The notes beneath the pieces were generated by a model. It made no database searches. It saw only the letters and a list, made by a program, of their open reading frames with translations, and was not told where the DNA came from. DNA of 64,000 nucleotides from Amaranthus tricolor (Eukaryota; Streptophyta; Magnoliopsida; Caryophyllales; Amaranthaceae). Within the stretch, counting starts at the first letter, position 1; each line of letters starts with the position of its first letter. The position numbers were made by a program, and so were the translations under genes. Positions 1 through 13,200 of the stretch are shown piece after piece. Where the stretch lies: contig NC_080047.1 in the NCBI RefSeq assembly GCF_026212465.1, forward strand, positions 41,599,922-41,663,921, read 5' to 3'.

Positions 1-106
1 GACTTAAACCACAATTTTTGAGGGGGAAGGGGTTAAAAACTTAATGCAAACAGGAAGCCCGAAGAAAATTCTTTTCAGGAGCATGTACAAGATTTATCAA
101 ACCCAC

Positions 107-3100
107 CTAGTTTTTTCAAGACATAAAACAAAGATCCTTCTGCTTCATGGCCAATAAGATGTCCTAGATACCGGCATGGCCCTTCCTTGTAGTAATGAAT
201 GCCAGGAGTAATTGGCCAACTAATTTTCAACTTATGGCCCTCTTTAATTGGTACAACTTTGACAAGTATCTACCAAAAAATTCAGCATAGTGATAATGTA
301 GAACCATCTGAGCATCAATATGTAGATATAGAATGTGTAAAGCTAACCTGAAGGTGGTCTGATGTGCAAGGCTGACCAGGGAAGCTGAGAGAGTTTCTAT
401 TGGTATTCCTTATATCTTGAAATTTGCATTTCACCATGGTTTCTATTTTATCAAGACTTTCTAGGATGTATACATTAAACATACAATTCAGCATATAGAA
501 AGTACACTAGTTCAATTTCAATGAAAGTACAAGAAAAGCAATCAGAACCTTTTGCATAGACAACAAGACGCATCAAGTTTGCTGAATAATATTCTTCATA
601 GAATTTAAGCAATTCCTCCCTAGTATTGATCCCGTTTGCCTTTGGGCGTACCTCCAAGGTTTCCCAGCTTCCTGCAATAAGTGTAGCCTAAAAAGATTGA
701 TATGCATCGACATTCAGGAAAATGGAGTTCCTCCATCAAATTGAATTAGAAATAAAAAGATGGTGTTTATTATCAAAGTTTATAGAAAGGCAAATGAGAT
801 GAAAGCCTTATTTCCCTAATATGATGTTTGGTTCAAAACTTCAGCAAACCATATCAAATATTTTTCATTTTTGGTCCCTTCAATAACCAAGCAAAAAACC
901 GTTTGCATCACCGTATCATATCATAATATTGTAAATGTTTTTGAGCTTGCCACAACCAAGATATAAACCGAGACAACAGCAAAATCATCCGCATTGACCG
1001 CAAAAGCCCTTTGCAACCATTATAGCGACCAAAACCAAAACCACAATTTGCACTATGGTTTAAACTCCTCTAAATTCCCCCCAGTTTGCAAATACTCCAT
1101 ACTCCAATACACCATAGCATAGTCCAGTCAACTACCATATTTTCTACAAACATCTGATTACTTCCAATAATCAATTCCTCCAAAAATTGTTCAAAAAGCT
1201 AAGTCTATGGCTTCGAAACATAAAATAGCAGGATAATAGGCAAAAACTGAGTGCTAAAATTAGAAACATATTTAAGACCACCAATGTCTACACCAGGATA
1301 CATGACTACTGCAATGAATCATTAGTGTGGAATCAAGGCTTTGACGTTGTTAGTGTTGTTGCAATGAATCATAAGTGTTTTGTAAATCATTTACATAATG
1401 CAGAAGCATCTCAAAAATGAAAACATCAAATTCAACACAGCTTAATGTGAGGATGTTAACATGTTTAACCCTCATATTTAACATAGCTTAATGTGAGGAT
1501 GTTAACATGTTTAAACCTCATATAAGTAATAGTTACACAACAATGCCAAAACATGGGGATTAAATTTCATATATGTAATTGTTACCTGTACTAAATTTGT
1601 GATAGGCATGGGCTGGTGAACTAAGATGCTTATTAAGCTGGAAACAACGATGAAATCATTCATTAGCAGTTTAACATACTAATTGACACCAAAAGGAATA
1701 TAGGAAAAAATTATCAATAGGCTAAGAATTGAGAAAATCATCAAGAGCATGATAGTATGGGCAGGAATAGAAGCAAATGAACGACATAGAACTTGTGAAT
1801 GTTGATAGAATATGTAACATTCGAGAAATTAATAATTTAATACGAGTAAGTTTAAGAGAATTGCTCGTACGAGAATGACCTTAAATACACATGACATAAA
1901 ACATTCTCAATTTAATTTCTCTCTTCTTTTCCTTTTCTTTTAATTTGTTTAAAAATTAAAAAATAAAAATAAATAAATAAATAAACAAAAACAACTACTC
2001 AAACCCTTTCTCCCTCTCTCACTTCAACAAACCCAGAAACCAGCCAAACACAAACCCAAGAACACCTTCCTCCTTCACGACATTCCCTCTGAAAATGGTC
2101 AAATTGAGCAACCTTTTCCCTCATTCAATTTGCTGATTTTCGACTGCAACCCATGTAATCTTGATCTGAAATTTTCAAGGAATTCAGCCCTAACATAGCC
2201 TTCTTTGAAGCTTTACTTCGAAAAAATAACAATGGCAGGACTCACACCTTCTCCTTCCCTCTGAGTTTCGAAGGATCTATGTTGCAAAAATCAGTTGATT
2301 CTTTTCTCTTTGTGATATTTTTAAGGTAAATGATCAATGTTCTACATTCTTGATTGTTTTGTGTAAATTATGGCTAATTGATCTTTCTTGCTCACTCTCC
2401 TCTGATTTCGAACCCTAGCCATCTTTGATTGGATTTTCATGTAATATCTACAATTTTTTTTAAGGATTTTATTCCATTCAAATGGTAGCAGCACAGTAGC
2501 AGCCGAAACCCTTTCCTTTGATCTAAATTCTGCCACAAACCAAAGAAGCCACTACCAACCTTGTTTCTATTGATGTTGCATCAAATTCAGAATAACCTTA
2601 TTTCCTGTTCTTGATTTCTGCCGCAAACAGTAAGATTCATCTCTTTCCATTTCTTTGGTTTTTGTTTCTTCCGTTTTGCTTTTCTTGGTTGAGGCATTAT
2701 GAATGTAAAACATTCTTGTGATTTTTATTTATTTCATTACCTATTATTATTGATCATCAAATCTTGTAGTCTCATGAAAGTGATGTGATCTCAGAATTAG
2801 TGTGGGTATGCTTGTTCATATTAGAGTAGATGGAATTTTTGATGTTTAATATTGAATTGGTGGATTTTGAGATCTTATTGTGGAATATTTGTTTTGGTAA
2901 GATATTGAATAATTGATATTTTTGAATTGGGTTAGTAATCGTTATTAAGTATTGATGAGATTTAACTAGAATATGTAATCTTTGAATCTAGATTTTGTAT
3001 GAAATTATGAAACTATGAAACAAAGAACGCTCTTTCGTGATGTTGTGTTTGTTATGCTTCAGGAGGTGACATCATCGAAGAACCCTTCTAGTTGATAGCT

Positions 3101-6100
3101 GTGATCTGGTTTCGACTCCTTGAAGCATCTTTTGTGGTGAGTAGCAGCAGTCCCTTAAAGGGTCTGGCCAGACTACAATTTTGAAAATTGTTTTATTAAA
3201 GCTGTGAATGTTATAATGTTGAGACAAATTTGTTAAGAATGATTATGCTGATATTGATATGGTCAATGGATCGGGCTCACGAGCTGGTCATTGACGGAGT
3301 AGAAGGAACCTTACTCCATATTTTGAGGTGATTTGTCATTCAAATATCGACTAGCCTCACCCGAGAGTGACATAGCCCTAGAGCTATGGATGTTCCTCTC
3401 AACTAGACTCCCTGTGCGCACATAGATTTAGGAAACTAATGTAGCTTTTAAACCTTTGTTTTGAATTACTGTGTTTTGTTGTTTTGGATTGTTACTTCTC
3501 ATTCAGTTTAATCTGACCCTCTGTTGTTTCCAACTTTTAGTTTGATTACAGATCGGAACCGGTCGGGAACGATGGGTTAGCAATGTTGATTAGAGTTCCA
3601 AGGATGTCATATTGAGCTGAGCATGTGGGAATTTTTGTAGTTTTGTATTAGGTTTTTGGATAAATGTATATTAGACTTGGTTGTGTTGGTTATATTGATC
3701 CTAAAGTTATCTGTATGTTTACCTTGTGTTTTAGTTAGATGTTTGGTTTGAGAATTAGCTGAGTTAGTTACGTCAAAGAGCTGGTGACCCCTTTGCTCCA
3801 ATTTTGGAAGTGAGATTTAGGTTTCTTGGGAAATAAACCCCGTGATGACCCTGTTTACTCAGTCAACAGTAAGTCGGGTTGTTACAGAATATCTCTCTTG
3901 GAACTTCAAATACACAAGTGCTTGGTCTTACAATTATAGAGAAAATAACGTAAGTGTTTATGTACTGATCAATAAGCTCAAAGACCTCTTCTATGATTAC
4001 TTTAGCACATACATCCAAAGTAAAATCTGAAACACTGAATAAGTTGAGAACAATTACGGGCTCAATCACTAATAACTGAATCCTACATTTTTAAAGCTTG
4101 CAATAATCTGACTATCACACTTGGACAACAAACAATTATGACCATTACCATCTTTCATTATCGATCAGTAAAAGTAGAGATTTTAAGAGTACAATAAGCC
4201 TCACACTCTAGCCTCAATTAACCTCAGCACCGATGCCAAGCTACCTTGGGTTAACAACTTCATAGGTAGTCGATTTAGTCCATGATATACACTCCTATCA
4301 TTCAAACGGATTGCATGTATGAAGCCCGAACATCAAGACTACTCTAATCGAACTAATCTATCCTAATCAAACTAATCTTTCTCTTAAATTTCCAGAAAAA
4401 AATTTCTAACTAATCTAACCTAGAGTATAACCTAACTAGAGCAAAACAAAACAGCAAGAAAAGACATAAATAAAATCATAGACAACAACATTACAAAGAT
4501 AGATCAACAATACCTCACATAATAAACTTGATTCTTTACATTAGTACAAAACAGGCAACCATAGTGAAAAAATACAGTAACGATCACAGTTGCGGTAACG
4601 ATGAGACGGTAATGGAGATGATGCCGTTGTCGTGCCGTCAGCCTAAACCATTATATATCACTTGAAACAACCTGAAATGCGGGTCTTTTGCACCTTTATG
4701 ATGCGGGTGTACCGATTTGGTAATCGGTACATTTGAAAACCTTTACGATACGGATGCCTTATTTTTGAACTATGTTGGCAACGTAAGTATATGCATGCTG
4801 AAAAAGCCAAATCGCCACAAGTTCGAAAAACATAGGGATTATACATAACATCTCACAACTCATAAGTGCCAACAAGAAGCGTGAAAAAAAACAATGCGAA
4901 CTTTCACCATTTTAACTTTCGTCTTGATGCTAGAAGATTTAGCTAGTTAGTGGTTAGTAAGAGACTGATAGAAGAGAACATACAGATTAGTGAGAAAGAG
5001 GAACACCGAACATCCAAATATCAAACACAAATTTGAAGCCACGGAAAGTAAACTAAAGGGAGCTCGTAGAACTAAAGTAGAGCGTGCAAGCAAGCACATA
5101 TCAAGTATTCAAGTGTATTAGCTTTCTGTTCCTTTGAAACAGTTAAAGCCACAGGAGCTGAAAAAGCATAAACTGACACACAGGACGACAACTAATCAAA
5201 CCATTAGACAAAGTCATTGGATAATGAAAATACCTGGTTCATGCGCCATATATCAGAAAGCAAATTCTTTTGATGTTCTAAGGAAATTATAAAATAAAAA
5301 GGAAGAAGTAAATATGACAGTATAATTAAACAGAAAACCTAGTTGAGAAGTTGAAACCCATGCCTTAACCAACAAAATGGAACCTATATTATGTACCTGA
5401 ATCTACAGCTTTGATTTCTCTCATGGTAGCATCAGGAGACATGAGCGGCTTGATAAAAAATTGTGCAAACCTGAACCAAAAAATGACAGGCTTCAACTTA
5501 CATCAAGACAAAGAAGATAGAATGGAATTGTTTTTCTCCGGTAAATGGATCGAACAGGAAACTTCTATTAACCTATCAAGAGCCTCCTCAAAAGCATCCG
5601 CATTGACATCAAAGTAATAGTTGGTGTATTCTGATGCAGTGAAAGCATTTGTGTGGCCCCCATGCTGTGCGTCAACAAAGATTCACACAGTAAATTAGTG
5701 TGTTCAGATATTATATAAGCATCTAGTTTAAGCAAATTTTTACTTAAACAAGCACAATAGCACTGATATGTAAGTTGGAAGAATGTCAAAGAAAACCTAT
5801 GAGGCAATGACGTATCAATAATCAACACTGTTAAAATGATTTTTAAGCACAATACTCGTAGAAGCCTAGCCAAATTACCAATCTTCATACTCATGATACA
5901 CCAATGCATATTAGGTACAGATACTATCAACAATAAGAAATAAAATGTACACAAAGCACAAACATTTCCATTTAAAGATTTCAGTAAATAAGTAAAGCTC
6001 CGCAACTTCTGGATGTAAAGGAAAACAAAGAAGTGCATAGAAAGTTCAACTAAACCCCTGTACTCAAACATTTACTCCAGGCATGTTTGATGTCTTAAGA

Positions 6101-9036
6101 GTAAGTCAGCAAGTAACAATAACTCTGTTGAGGTAGGACAACTATGAAATTGATAGCAAGTAGAGAGTACGTACAAGGGGGAGGAAGTTGGGAGAGAGCG
6201 AGACAGAAGCATTGATGATGGGGTAAATTCTGTTGCCTAAGGAAGTGTTCCGGAAACTCAAATATTCAGTGAAGATGCAACCAACCTTCAGATGGAAGAA
6301 GACTATCAACAATGATTCTGATCATTCTATTCTCCTAATTTCTTCATCTTCTTCCTACTTTCTTTTTATATTTCTCATAATCTGTTGAATTTCCAGAACT
6401 GCAGCAATATCACTACGTGGTTTCCAACTTCCAATATGACTAATAATGAATACCAGCCCTTTTGCACAAATGATCCAGAACTGCAAAAGGAAGATCCCTC
6501 TAGAACTTTCCTCATGATGATAACAAAGTTCTACCACTATAAAGGGTTCACTTGAGTGAAGAAGGGCACTAATGAACATACAAATTGTAATAGTAAGATA
6601 AGGGATCTCTGCATACATTTTCCTTTGTGCTAGTTACCTATATATTGCGAAGAAAGGAACATAGAGGAACAAAATATGGTAATTATTTCTAAAATAGCCA
6701 TGTTAACATAATCAAGTGATCAATCAACAGGGAAAGAATGAAGGGCTTCAAGGTCACAGATGCTTCCTTCACAAAGAACAAAATTCAAATCTTTCAACTA
6801 CATGGTTATTTGAAGCCCCCCACCAATGTACCACAAGATTCATTATTCTTACATGAACGACTATTCAAGTTTAAAAGTCAAAAATTCAAGACAAGGGATG
6901 AGGGGCGCACATTCATGCTCCATGATTAATACGAAAGATGGAAAAATGATTGACTTAAAAATCATTGAGTAGTATAAGCATCATATTCATAGCACATGAA
7001 CCCCTGATGGATAAAGAAACATCTAAATAAATTCATGAATATAATATCCATGGATTCAGATTCTTGACCTCACTACAAACCAAGCTAATAAATAAAGTAT
7101 TCCTTTTGAATATTTACAAGTTATTGAAAAAATATAAAACTAATGGAAGTACCTCTGTTATATACTTGGAGTAACTATCTTCAGTAGGATATTTTTCGCT
7201 AGCATAAAACAACATGTGCTCTGCAACATACAAAAAAGAAATAAAAAGGTCACTCAAGTAATAATGCTAGGGCTATACCTTTATAAACTAGCCCACCAAA
7301 AACAGGGAACCATAAAAAAGACCGCATAAATGCACTTTAAAAATTGAATAAAAATATTAAGGAATAGCATAAGCATCAGAAAAATTTGTAAACACATTAA
7401 CTTGATGCTTAAATAGTCATCTTTTCCCTCTTCATCAAATGAAATAATAAATCAACAAGCTACAATTTTTGATACAATTACTGATAACGGGCCACATTCC
7501 ACTGATATGTTGCTCTAATAATGTCCAGTGATCAATCAATTACTTGAGGTTTCTTGTGGCTTCTGAATACTGTAATTTACTAGGAAAATAAAAAATTAAA
7601 AATCTATGCTGCCTTCTTTTACTAGGTAGTTTATACTTAAATGTCCATTGTTCCTATAAGTTACATGTACAATAATAAGCTGTGAAATGATATAAGAAGA
7701 GAAATCCAAGGGAAAGAAGTCTACTGTAGGATCCAAAAAAGCCAAAAAGGTCCTCATTTTGATACTGGATCTCATCATTTAAACAAAAAGTACACTTGGA
7801 GATCAAATCAAAACTAATAGAACTCGATAAAACACCAATTTGGCAATCTCTACCCTCAAACCACATATACTAAAGCTATAAAAATAAATATAATCAATAG
7901 TGCAGTTGCACTTGTCACAATTCAAATTTCACAAAAAAACCTAAAATCCCAATCAATTTCTCTATATAATATACCTAGATTAAACAACTTAATTAACATA
8001 ACGAAAGAGTCATAAAATGGTTTTATTTTTTTTTAACTAAAATTGGCTAAGCAATAATCATTTTTTTTTGAAATCCATAATAAAGATGTTTATATCTAAT
8101 CACATTCCGCAAATAAAGCGCAGTCAAAAACAACAGAATTTATCTTCCATCTCAATGTGTCTAACTAAAGTCGAAATCCCCTGCATCAACTACTTACAAT
8201 AATAAAGGAACTATCTTTTCATTATGCAGCTGCTAGAATGACTTTTACCAACACTAAAATGGAGCAAAACAACATATTTACTAATTGATTGAGAAGAGAG
8301 AAATTTTCTCAGTTTAGTTTCTCATTTACTGCATATAATTCGCCTTACACGAAATGTTTAAGAAAAAAAGCAATTGGTTACCTAATTTTGTTAAATTAGT
8401 CCATGTAGGTTACCATCATGCACACCTTTTAGGTTTCTATCATTGTCCTTCCGAATTAGGTGTTAGATAATCACGCAACACTGATCAACTTATCAATTAC
8501 TAGAATAATCACAGTAAAGATGAACATGAAACGTTAATTACAAATTACGACTACTAAAACATCAAAAATATACTGTTCTCTCGATGACAAAAATTAAATT
8601 GACTAATTCAACTTCAATAAACGAAAACAGCAATCATCCAATCCAAATAAGCAAAGAAAACAAACAAAATGAGAGAAAAACAAAAAAAACCTAGAAAATG
8701 AGCGAGTCCTTCAAGGCCTTCAGGATCAGAGAAAGAGCCAACATTGACATTCATAGAAGCAGCACACTGTGAAAATTCAACGAAAAATCAATCAAAGAAA
8801 CAAAGTCAAAAACTGATAAACGGAATCAAATTAAATTGAAAAATGATTAGATGAATGAAAAATCAAGAATGATCAGATGAATGAAAAATCAAGTCAAATC
8901 AAGTAAAAACCTTATCAGTATCTGGATCGCTAATAAGAAGAACTTCGAGAGAATTAGAGAGGACGACTCTCTTGTAATCTCTCTTGTCAGTTCTAGGCTT
9001 CAGTATCTCCACCATTTCGTCTTTGCCTACCGCCAT
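107..9036 (-). CDS. PXM16: Insulin-degrading-enzyme-like M16 zinc metalloprotease, peroxisomal type (N-terminal part, gene continues off the window)
   Basis: Peptidase family M16 (insulysin); the plant homologue is a peroxisomal zinc peptidase. Ten minus-strand exons join in frame with GT-AG borders: 8911-9036, 8691-8766, 7153-7220, 5573-5664, 5397-5470, 5234-5277, 1586-1637, 549-671, 348-460, 107-269, giving about 310 residues of a family near 970. The protein starts MAVGKDEMVEILKPRTDKRD. The inverted zinc motif HFLEH lies at residues 65-69, split by intron 2. The distal zinc-binding Glu is in AVDSEH (about residue 146), spaced as in insulysin. The substrate-groove motif GGHTNAFT follows at 92-99. 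No stop or frameshift was seen. Intron 6 (1638-5233) is swollen by a solo LTR. The C-terminal targeting signal and the rest of the M16 repeats are off the window. The family call is certain; the symbol rests on homology and gene order. Confidence 0.93.
1638..5233 (-). other. Expanded intron 6 of the M16 protease gene
   Basis: This intron separates the exon ending ...RMNQ from the exon starting LNKHLSSPAHAYH. Apart from the solo LTR it is AT-rich filler with no exon-like reading frame that fits the family. Several short open frames here have no recognisable content. Confidence 0.7.
1813..3886 (+). mobile_element. Solo LTR (about 2.07 kb, Gypsy-like) in intron 6 of the M16 protease gene
   Basis: The element begins TGTAACATT and ends GGGTTGTTACA, an LTR-style TG...CA with the inverted terminus TGTAAC/GTTACA. 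It is bounded by a perfect 5-bp duplication GAATA (1808-1812 and 3887-3891). No gag-pol lies between, so it is a recombined single LTR. The pyrimidine-rich stretch near the left end suggests plus orientation. Assignment to a Gypsy chromovirus-like group is inferred from length and termini only. Confidence 0.85.
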
Positions 9037-9784
9037 TTTTGATTGTTTCTTGAGAAAGAATTAACGAGGTAGAAAGAGAATTCAGAGTAGATTTTAAATG
9101 AGGTGAAAGAAAAAGAGTTTGATTTTCCTGTTATATTTGGTCGTCGTTTGGTCGTCTTGCCGTGCATAGCAATATAGCATGCTTAATGGGGTTTTTCTTA
9201 ACATTTGTTAAAAAGGAATATCGATCTTTAGATAGAATATCCATCCATCCATCTTTTTCATGTCTCAATCTATCTATTCCTTAGTCCATCACTGGTATAT
9301 GTCCCTCTTGCTGATCAAGAAAAAAACGAGTAATGTCAATTTACATAAAATACGTTTATTGAGTTTTGATATCTAGTCTTATTTGTCAAGAAGTGTTTAA
9401 AATAGACTCGATAATTCGCTATTTACCCGACCTTGTAATTAAACTCGGCTTGCCCCGACTTTAAAATGAAGCTAAAAGTATGTAAAAATTAATGTGGACT
9501 CAATATCCGATTTTGAACCGACTTAAAACATTTGATCCCGAAATCAACCTGATGATCCGAATGTACAATATGTGGAAGACAATAAATTAATTAACACATC
9601 TAAAGTATATTTACACGTAATATATGATTAAAATTTGGATTTAAGTGATCAACTGACTTTAATGACATCACGCTAGATTCGCTACTGGAAGACGGGATAT
9701 TTTTTAAGGAAATCTGAAAAATTTGTAATAATATAATAATTATTTATTTGAATAATATTAAAAGAGAGTTGAAGTGTGTACATG

Positions 9785-9838
9785 AGATTAAAGAGAGTGG
9801 TATGGTTCATTAGATTAAAGAGAGTGGTATGGTTCATT
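9785..9838. repeat. 27-bp direct tandem duplication
   Basis: Two adjacent identical copies starting AGATTAAAGAGAGTGGTATG, at 9785-9811 and 9812-9838. This looks like a recent slippage-type duplication. Confidence 0.9.
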
Positions 9839-9943
9839 TTCCAATAAGTGGATGATGCAAAATGAATTGGACATTCAAAATTAAAAAATAATGCAAATTA
9901 AAAGGGCCGAAGAGAGTATCCATTAACTATCACAAATTCTCAA

Positions 9944-10252
9944 ATAAAATGGTCTTGTGGTAAGACTATCTCAATTGGGTTGGTCTAATGTACGTTTATA
10001 GTTTAAAAGTTTTCACTTAAAAGTTTAAAGTAATAACTTAGAATCTTAAAATGACTAATCGTAGCTTTAAAGTAACTTTTTTAGTTTTTAAATGATTATT
10101 TATAACCTCAAAGTAGATCACTTACACTTTAAAATGGTCACTTTTTATAATGTTAAAGTAATAACTTATAACCTTAAAGTGATCACTTCAATCTTAGAGA
10201 AATAGACTGATTGTATGGCCTTATCTAATGGTGAAACAGTCTCATACAAAAT
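9944..10252. repeat. MITE-like element of the 'gagac/gtctc' family, divergent copy
   Basis: The left end (TGGTCTTGTGGTAAGACTAT) roughly opposes a right end that reads, reversed, TTTGTATGAGACTGTTTCAC. Between them are many short degenerate units of the type CTTAAAGTGATCACTT. Similar pieces occur near 13.1, 28.7, 31.4 and 38.7 kb. The boundaries are approximate. Confidence 0.45.
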
Positions 10253-10862
10253 TTGTTGATTAACTATTACTTGGAATTGTCATAGGTCCAAAACCGTATT
10301 GTACCCCGCCCTAATTTATAGGTTTTGGTTCAAAATTTTGAGACATAGCTAATATGGGTTCAGGTTCGAGTTAGATCTGAGTCCGAGTCTAAGAACATAA
10401 ATAAATTCGGGCCTGTGTCTAGGGACTTTAGACCCATATCCAACTCAAACCCTTTCTGTAATCCGGATTTTAGATCCAAAACTGCTGACTAATTCAACCG
10501 GTGAGATCCGCTCTAGACCTGACCTATAGCCAATTCAAAATAAATTGTAAATTCTTGTAAATCTATTTGTATACTTATTAGACTCAATATAAATTTATAT
10601 ACAATCTATAAACTAATTTTAGAACTAATAAAATATTTAACATGTAAAAAAGTTTAAGTATGAATTAGTTAAATTAAGATCCATTTAGAACACGTTTAGG
10701 ATCTTAGACCCAACAGACTCGTCACTCGTCAAGTCTGAATCTGAGTCCAAAATTTTCGGAAAATTTGAAACAAATAAGCACAAATATATAAAAAAAATTC
10801 ACATTATAGCTAACTTTTAAAACTATTTTCCAAGATAAGCAGTTTTTTTCCAGACTTGAGAT

Positions 10863-11137
10863 TTGGGGCTGTTCGTATTTAGTAACAGCGAACAAAGGCA
10901 GAGGGTTCAAAAAAAGCAAAGTGTATGTTCGCTGTTACTAACAGCGAACAAAGCTAAAACCTAGTCAAACAGGGGATCTGATGTTTTTAGCTCGCATCTG
11001 TTTGCTGTTACTAACAGCGAACAAAGACTGGAGGTCAAAAATAGTCAGTCTTTGTTCGCTGTTAGTAACAAAGAACAAACTCTTTGACTTTTTTAACCTC
11101 CGGTCTTTATTCGCTGTTACTAATAGCGAACAGCCCC
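10863..11137. repeat. Hairpin element made of nested short palindromes
   Basis: The outer arms start GGGGCTGTTCG and end CGAACAGCCCC. They pair over about 45 bp, with weaker pairing outside. Inside are five copies of a near-perfect palindrome, TTCGCTGTTA facing TAACAGCGAA, at about 10871-10893, 10926-10950, 10999-11023, 11051-11075 and 11109-11133. There is no coding content. It may be a MITE whose termini have been reiterated. Confidence 0.75.
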
Positions 11138-11318
11138 AAACCATAGCTTTGCGAAAAAACTTTTTCTAATTGGGAATTATTTTGCAAAGTTTATTATTGT
11201 ATAAATTTTTTATATTTTTTTTGCTTACTTGTTTCCATATTTTAATATGGATCCAAAAAATTAATGGGTTTGAGTTCGGGTATGAACGGACCCAACCCAT
11301 ATCCATGACTAACGATTA

Positions 11319-11455
11319 CTACAATAAAAATTACTGACATCATCTATTTTAAACTGGATACGTATCATTTTTCATAAAAAAAATAATCTACAATAAAAAT
11401 TACTGACATCATCTATTTTAAACTGGATACGTATCATTTTTCATAAAAAAATAAT
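11319..11455. repeat. 69-bp direct tandem duplication
   Basis: Two nearly identical units starting CTACAATAAAAATTACTGAC, at 11319-11387 and 11388-11455. They differ by one A in a poly-A run. Confidence 0.92.
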
Positions 11456-12653
11456 CCATCTAAAATTCGTTGATGATGTTGTTGTCATTATTATCCTATT
11501 CAATACTCTATTATTTTTCCACTTTATTCTAACAATTACAAATCTTTTAGCAATGCTGATTAATTTTTGACTTCATAGATTACAATGACATTTAAAACAT
11601 TAGAAAATATATTATACAGATTCTATTAATTTTACTGTATAATAGCAAAAAAAAAGTTTAATTGTAAGCATGTTATTTCTCTTTTTTTCATTGGTTAGTA
11701 TTAATGAAATTTAACAGATTTGTATTTTTTTACATTTACCATATTTACAAATTTATATTTCGGAAAAACTCATATATTAATAGATGCAATAAATCACAAT
11801 TATTCCAATTACACAGTTGTATATAAATGTACTGTTTAAAAAATTATAATGGAAAATATATAATGTACTGTGAAGAACATTATATTTCTTCTAATTAATA
11901 AAATTATGGAATTACACCGCGTAGAAAACTATACTATGGAATAAATTACATTTATTCAAGTGTAATTGGAATTACACAATTTTGAAAATTATGCTGCAAA
12001 ATTACATTGTGTATAAAATTATACAGCAAATTAGGAAATTACTTGAAGTACATAATAGCCCTTTTTTCAATCAATTGTTATTTAAAACTAAAATGACATA
12101 AAATTCAATTAATTAATCATTAAAATTAGTCATTGAAATTGTTAGACTACCGTAATTATAATTTTTAATTGTAGGAAAAAATATGGAGTATGGTTTGCAA
12201 TCTAAATTTTATTAAAATATTCACGTGTTTAAAAATCCATATATTGCACGGGTTTCTATCCTAGTTAACTATAAAATATTATTAGATATTTACTTTTATT
12301 TGCTTTGATTTGATTTGCTTTTATTATTAGATATTTACTCCTATTTTTCTATTGGTTAATTAAATTGTATTTTTTTGATCTACATTTTGGTTAGGAAAAT
12401 CTAGTCTTAATAAATCACAACTTTGGTTGATTTGCTTATGAAAATCCCACATTTTGTTTATTTTTTAAATACTCGACCTTTGCATCACATTTACCGTTTT
12501 TAAGTACTTTTTTATTTTTCTTTTAAACAATTGACTTATCCAACTAGATTACAATCTAACAAAAATAAACAATAGATGATCTAACAAACCAACTAAAACA
12601 ACAAATAGCCAATGACCAACACCAATTTTGCAAAACATCCTATTATTTTGCTT

Positions 12654-12814
12654 AAAGGTGTTTATTCGGGTCATCAAGTCGATTTTCTTTCATAGGTCTT
12701 GCTCACATTAATTTTTATATTATTTTTAATTTATTATGAAGTCGGATCAAATCGAGTTCGATTATAAAGTTAAAAATAAGTATCAAATCATCAAATCTAT
12801 TTTAAACACCTTTA
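12654..12814. repeat. Short MITE with AAAGGTGTTTA termini
   Basis: The left end AAAGGTGTTTATTCGGGTCA opposes the right end TTTTAAACACCTTT. The inner text (GACCC/GGGTC and TTAATTTTTATA words) recurs near 9.45, 25.0, 36.65 and 62.8 kb, so this is a dispersed family. Confidence 0.55.
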
Positions 12815-13002
12815 ATTTTGTTATAATGTTTCATTGGCTTGTTATTTTTTCTCCCACGACTTCACAATAATATAATAATCTGACACAATCAAAAAAAATT
12901 ATGACTATAATCTAAAAATTTCTTGCATTACAAAATCATGTTAAAGAATCTTAATCAAACTAATGGTACAACAATATTGCACAAATTTCATCAAATAGAT
13001 TA

Positions 13003-13190
13003 AAACTTAGCTGGTCTTGTACGAGATTCTCTCACCATAAGATAGACGAGTTCATATAAATAGTCTATTTGTCTAATTAACCACTTTAAAATTATTAGTA
13101 ATCATTTTAATAAACTAAATATACATAAGCCAATCCAATAGAGATAATCTCACTATAAAATCGTCTCATTTAAAAATTTGTAAATCAAAA
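13003..13190. repeat. MITE of the dispersed 'gagac/gtctc' family
   Basis: The sequence has opposed ACGAGATTCTCTCACCATAAG and CTCACTATAAAATCGTCTCA ends around an AT-rich core with CCACTTTAAAATTATTAGTA. A closely similar core occurs at 38645-38800 and 28632-28762. Family assignment is by shared words only. Confidence 0.55.
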
Positions 13191-13200
13191 ATTAAAATAA

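Larger units (their letters stand above)
9037..13200. other. Intergenic region between the M16 gene and DUF642-A
   Basis: No gene was recognised. It holds the presumed promoter of the M16 gene just above 9036, a 27-bp direct duplication, MITE-like pieces, a nested-palindrome element and a 69-bp duplication, listed separately. The rest is AT-rich sequence. Confidence 0.6.

Noticed and set aside
5568..6071. 167-residue minus-strand frame in the M16 gene
   Set aside because: It runs through intron 3 into the edge of exon 4 (5573-5664) in another frame. The spliced exon reading explains the locus.
10863..11137. CRISPR-like array
   Set aside because: The repeats are palindromes at irregular spacing inside a hairpin, in a plant nuclear context. 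No spacers or cas genes.
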